Shown piece by piece: positions 6,677-9,052 of a stretch of DNA of 9,052 bases (the first letter of the stretch is position 1; each line of letters opens with the position of its first letter). The notes under the pieces are model-generated. The model was given only the letters and a program-made list of their open reading frames with translations, was not told the origin of the DNA and ran no database searches. The DNA lies in contig CAJPML010000021.1 in assembly GCA_905371725.1 (NCBI GenBank), positions 1 to 9,052 of the forward strand. The letters are read 5' to 3'. This DNA comes from Leptotrichia sp. oral taxon 215. Its GTDB lineage: Bacteria > Fusobacteriota > Fusobacteriia > Fusobacteriales > Leptotrichiaceae. Both the position numbers and the translations under genes were made by a program.

Positions 6677-7321
6677 ATGGATTATCAGACGATAATTGTA
6701 GGAATTGCGGGGGGAACAGGTTCAGGAAAAACAAGCGTGACAAAGGCTATAATAGAAGATCTTAAAAAATCCAATATTCATTCTATCCTATTGGAACAGG
6801 ATTTCTATTACAGAAGAAACGATCATTTAACTTATGAAGAAAGAACTTTATTAAATTATGACCATCCAGACTCAATAGATTTTGACCTGTTGGAAAAGCA
6901 TATACTTTCCCTGAAGGAAGGGCATTCCATTGAAAAGCCTATATATGACTTCCAGATTCACAACAGAATTGATGAGACAGAGCATATTGAACCGGCTAAT
7001 TTAATAATAGTTGAAGGAATTCTAATTCTTGCAATACCAAAAATAAGAGAACTTTTTGATGCAAAAATCTTTGTTGATACTGATGACGATGAAAGACTTT
7101 TACGTAGAATGGAACGTGACATGAAAGAACGTGCAAGAAGTTTTGAAAGTATAAAAAATCAGTATATCAATACTGTAAAACCTATGCACCTCGAATTTGT
7201 CGAACCTTCTAAAAGATATGCTGATGTAATTATTCCTAGAGGAAAAGACAACAAAGTTGGAATAAAAATGGTTGCAAGCAGATTGAGATATCTGTTTAAT
7301 ACCTTGACAAAACAGAAATAA
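6677..7321 (+). CDS. udk: Uridine kinase (uridine/cytidine phosphorylation)
   Basis: This enzyme phosphorylates uridine and cytidine to UMP and CMP with ATP or GTP in the cytosol, the entry step of pyrimidine nucleoside salvage. The 214 residues match bacterial Udk (about 205-215). Visible motifs are the P-loop GGTGSGKT (12-19), LEQDFYY (39-45) of the nucleoside pocket, NYDHPDSIDFDLL (60-72), the IVEGI Walker-B-like strand (111-115), the lid RRMERDMKERAR (143-154) and the C-terminal signature FVEPSKRYADVIIPRG (174-189). The ATG at 6677 has a strong AGGAGGT six bases upstream and a good promoter 27 bases before it. The flavoprotein gene begins 24 bases after the stop, so the two are probably co-transcribed. 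Phosphoribulokinase-type kinases share the fold, but the C-terminal signature supports Udk. Confidence 0.95.
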   Translation: MDYQTIIVGIAGGTGSGKTSVTKAIIEDLKKSNIHSILLEQDFYYRRNDHLTYEERTLLNYDHPDSIDFDLLEKHILSLKEGHSIEKPIYDFQIHNRIDETEHIEPANLIIVEGILILAIPKIRELFDAKIFVDTDDDERLLRRMERDMKERARSFESIKNQYINTVKPMHLEFVEPSKRYADVIIPRGKDNKVGIKMVASRLRYLFNTLTKQK

Positions 7322-7345
7322 ATTTAACAGAAAGCAGGTAAGAAA

Positions 7346-8683
7346 ATGAAAATAGCAGTAATAGGTGGCGGAGCGGCAGGAATGATGTTCTCCACTCAAT
7401 ATAAAAAAGCAAATCCTAACGATGAGATTTTTGTATTTGAAAAATCTCAATATGTGGCATGGGCAGGTTGTCCTACACCATATTATATAGCGGACGAACT
7501 GTCATTTAATGATGTTGTTCTGGGAACTCCTGAAGATTTTATAAAAAGGGGAGTTAATATTAAAACATTACACAAAGTTACAGACATAGATTTTAAAAAT
7601 AAAACTTTAAATATAGAAGGCAATGACATAAACGGAATATTTGAATATGATAAACTTGTCATTGCTGTCGGAGCAAAGTCTTTTGTTCCAAATATTGACG
7701 GATATTCTGAAAATCTCGAAAATGTATTTACTCTTTCGCATGCGGAACACGCAATAAAAATAAAGGAATACATCAATAACAATAAAGACAAGCTAAAAAA
7801 AGCGGTTGTAGTAGGGGCGGGATTTATAGGTCTTGAGACTGCTGAAGCATTTAATATAAAAAATCTGGAAGTTACAGTTGTTGAAAAAGCTGACAGAATA
7901 TTCCCTACAGTTTCTGAAAATCTAAAATCTGAAATTTATGAAAGCATTGAGAAACATGAGCTTACATTAAAACTTAATTCAGGAGTAAATAAAATTATTT
8001 CGGAAAACAATATTGCAAAATCTGTACAGCTTGATAACGGAGAAAATCTGGACTTTGATATTGCCCTGTTCAGTATTGGAATTACTCCTAACATAGAATT
8101 TATTTCTTCTGAATTAAAAACAGAAAATGGAAAAATAATTGTCAATGATAAGTTTGAAACAAACCTTCCTGATGTTTATGCTATAGGAGACTGTATTTTT
8201 AATAAATTCTATCATACAGACAGAAATCTTTATGCTCCTTTCGGTGATGTGGCAAATAAACACGGAATGTTACTTGCAAAATATCTTTCAGGACAGAATA
8301 TCAGCTGGAAAGGGCTGCTCAGATCTTTTGCAACTTCCTTCTATGATATTAAACTTGCACAGACAGGACTTTCACTTGAAGAAGCTCAGTCATTAGGATA
8401 TAATGCTGAAAAGATCGAAATGAGGGCAATGTATAAAAACTCAGGATTTAAGGATTCTTTTCCTATAAAAACAGAAATTATTTATGATAAGGATAAAAAA
8501 GTTCTTCTTGGAGGCGCAATGGTTGGAAAAGAAGCAGTTGCGCAGTTTATAGACCAAATAGCAATTGTTATTACCCTCGAAACACCTATTGAAAAATTTA
8601 TCGAAATAGACTTTGCTTATTCTCCAACAAATGCAAGCGTATGGAATCCGTTGCTTGTAACTTATAGAAAAGTAATCAAATAA
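7346..8683 (+). CDS. FAD-dependent pyridine nucleotide-disulfide oxidoreductase (CoA-disulfide reductase/NADH oxidase-like)
   Basis: This 445-residue flavoprotein has the length and domain order of the CoA-disulfide reductase/NADH oxidase/NADH peroxidase group. An FAD-binding fold carries GGGAAG (7-12). A single redox cysteine, C42, lies in WAGCPTPYYI (39-48). The NAD(P)H fold carries VVVGAGFIGLETAEAF (154-169). A second FAD motif, AIGDC, lies at 279-283, and a C-terminal dimerisation domain (about 325-445) ends in AYSPTNASVWNPLL. A lone cysteine at this position in relatives forms a Cys-S-S-CoA or Cys-sulfenic acid, pointing to CoA-disulfide reduction or peroxide/oxygen reduction. Two motifs differ from the forms I know: CPTP rather than C-x-LP, and APFGDVANKHG rather than PLATTANRQG. 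The exact reaction is therefore open. The ATG at 7346 follows GCAGGT, a modest ribosome binding site, and udk lies 24 bases upstream. Confidence 0.88.
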   Translation: MKIAVIGGGAAGMMFSTQYKKANPNDEIFVFEKSQYVAWAGCPTPYYIADELSFNDVVLGTPEDFIKRGVNIKTLHKVTDIDFKNKTLNIEGNDINGIFEYDKLVIAVGAKSFVPNIDGYSENLENVFTLSHAEHAIKIKEYINNNKDKLKKAVVVGAGFIGLETAEAFNIKNLEVTVVEKADRIFPTVSENLKSEIYESIEKHELTLKLNSGVNKIISENNIAKSVQLDNGENLDFDIALFSIGITPNIEFISSELKTENGKIIVNDKFETNLPDVYAIGDCIFNKFYHTDRNLYAPFGDVANKHGMLLAKYLSGQNISWKGLLRSFATSFYDIKLAQTGLSLEEAQSLGYNAEKIEMRAMYKNSGFKDSFPIKTEIIYDKDKKVLLGGAMVGKEAVAQFIDQIAIVITLETPIEKFIEIDFAYSPTNASVWNPLLVTYRKVIK

Positions 8684-8732
8684 AATTTAAATATAAATAA
8701 AATAGTTTGGTAGAATTGTTATTATTAGTGCT

Positions 8733-8777
8733 GGTGCCATCTTAATTTTTTCGATTTTAGATGACACCGTTCTTTTT
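8733..8777 (+). terminator. Hairpin with T-tract after the flavoprotein gene: terminator or leader attenuator
   Basis: GGTGCCATCT (8733-8742) pairs with AGATGACACC (8759-8768) except at one C-A position, giving 4 + 5 base pairs around a 16-base loop. GTTCTTTTT follows. This is the only GC-containing stem in the gap and fits an intrinsic terminator for udk and the flavoprotein gene. The loop is longer than usual and the next ATG is only 38 bases beyond the stem, so the structure could instead lie in the leader of the next gene. Confidence 0.5.
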
Positions 8778-8806
8778 AAAAAATTTTACAAATGAAAGGA
8801 TAAAAT

Positions 8807-9052
8807 ATGAGTATGCAACAACTACAAAATAAACTTTCTGAAAAATATCTAAATATTTTTCAATATTTCGGATATACTTTTATAGTGTTTAAAAATCTTG
8901 TTTTCGACATTAATAATATATGGTGGATTTTTTTCTTTATTGCTTTTAATATTATGGACTCAATCATAATGATAATTCTACCATATTATGATTTTCCATT
9001 TTATCATATAGCTTCTCCATACGCTTGCATTTGTTGGAGAATAAGCAAAGTC
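8807..9052 (+). CDS. Unidentified aromatic-rich probable membrane protein (partial, N-terminal 82 residues)
   Basis: An open frame runs from ATG 8807 through the right edge with no stop in 82 codons. The start is supported by AAAGGA six bases upstream (GAAAGGATAAAATATG). I do not recognise the family. The first 15 residues are polar (MSMQQLQNKLSEKYL). Residues 37-58 (from NIWWIFFFIAFN to IIMIIL) form a strong membrane segment, preceded by a weaker hydrophobic stretch (18-33). About 21 of 82 residues are F, Y or W, unusually many. The visible end contains two cysteines two apart in YACICW (72-77), which may be structural, metal-binding or incidental. It lies downstream of the hairpin at 8733-8777 on the same strand as the flavoprotein gene. 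In such an AT-rich, T-rich tract an open frame of this length could be partly fortuitous, but the ribosome binding site and a plausible helix argue for a real gene. Confidence 0.6.
   Translation, partial: MSMQQLQNKLSEKYLNIFQYFGYTFIVFKNLVFDINNIWWIFFFIAFNIMDSIIMIILPYYDFPFYHIASPYACICWRISKV

Noticed and set aside
7100..7450. 116-codon minus-strand frame across the udk-flavoprotein junction
   Set aside because: Antisense to two well-supported genes, Cys/Phe/Ser-rich shadow composition, no family motif.
1..9052. CRISPR array, tRNA/rRNA, insertion sequence or toxin-antitoxin/defence operon
   Set aside because: No regularly spaced repeats, cloverleaf or rRNA sequence, transposase motif, or paired small toxin-antitoxin genes were seen; every long frame except the last is a common housekeeping or transport family.

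Overview
This is an ordinary chromosomal segment of an AT-rich bacterium (clearly below 40% GC by eye). Poly-A/T intergenic regions, AAAGGAG-type ribosome binding sites, TTG starts and the style of the proteins suggest an anaerobic or fermentative low-GC bacterium. My best guess is Fusobacteriota, possibly Leptotrichia or a relative; this rests on recalled protein style, not a search, and a Firmicute remains possible.

Layout. The genes run outward from a 240-bp intergenic region at about 6437-6676. Leftward (minus strand), in order of transcription: an M32 metallocarboxypeptidase (to 4892), an M18 aminopeptidase (to 3376), an NADP-dependent aldo-keto reductase (to 2446), two overlapping half-size CHR-family membrane proteins (to 1356), then after a 141-bp gap the ATPase of a polyamine-type ABC importer (potA) and the first 36 codons of its permease (potB), which runs off the left edge. 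Rightward (plus strand): uridine kinase (udk), a CoA-disulfide-reductase/NADH-oxidase-like flavoprotein 24 bp later, a hairpin with a T-tract, and the start of an unidentified aromatic-rich membrane protein that runs off the right edge.

How the genes work together. The left arm is consistent with peptide scavenging (M32 trims C-termini, M18 trims N-termini), aldehyde/ketone reduction, anion or chromate export by a two-subunit CHR transporter, and spermidine/putrescine uptake. The right arm pairs pyrimidine nucleoside salvage with thiol/NAD(P)H redox balance. Tight spacing supports co-transcription of AKR-chrA-chrA, potA-potB and udk-oxidoreductase. The peptidases are more loosely spaced.

I see no CRISPR array, tRNA/rRNA, insertion sequence, toxin-antitoxin pair or recognisable defence system, and I do not think the window holds a new multi-gene system. 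The points most worth a second look are small: a perfect 13-bp dyad touching the potA -10 box, an orphan strong Shine-Dalgarno site with a short out-of-phase ORF just upstream of the M18 gene, an inverted repeat between the two peptidase genes, a variant active-site motif in the flavoprotein, and a hairpin that leaves almost no room for a promoter in front of the last, unidentified gene.
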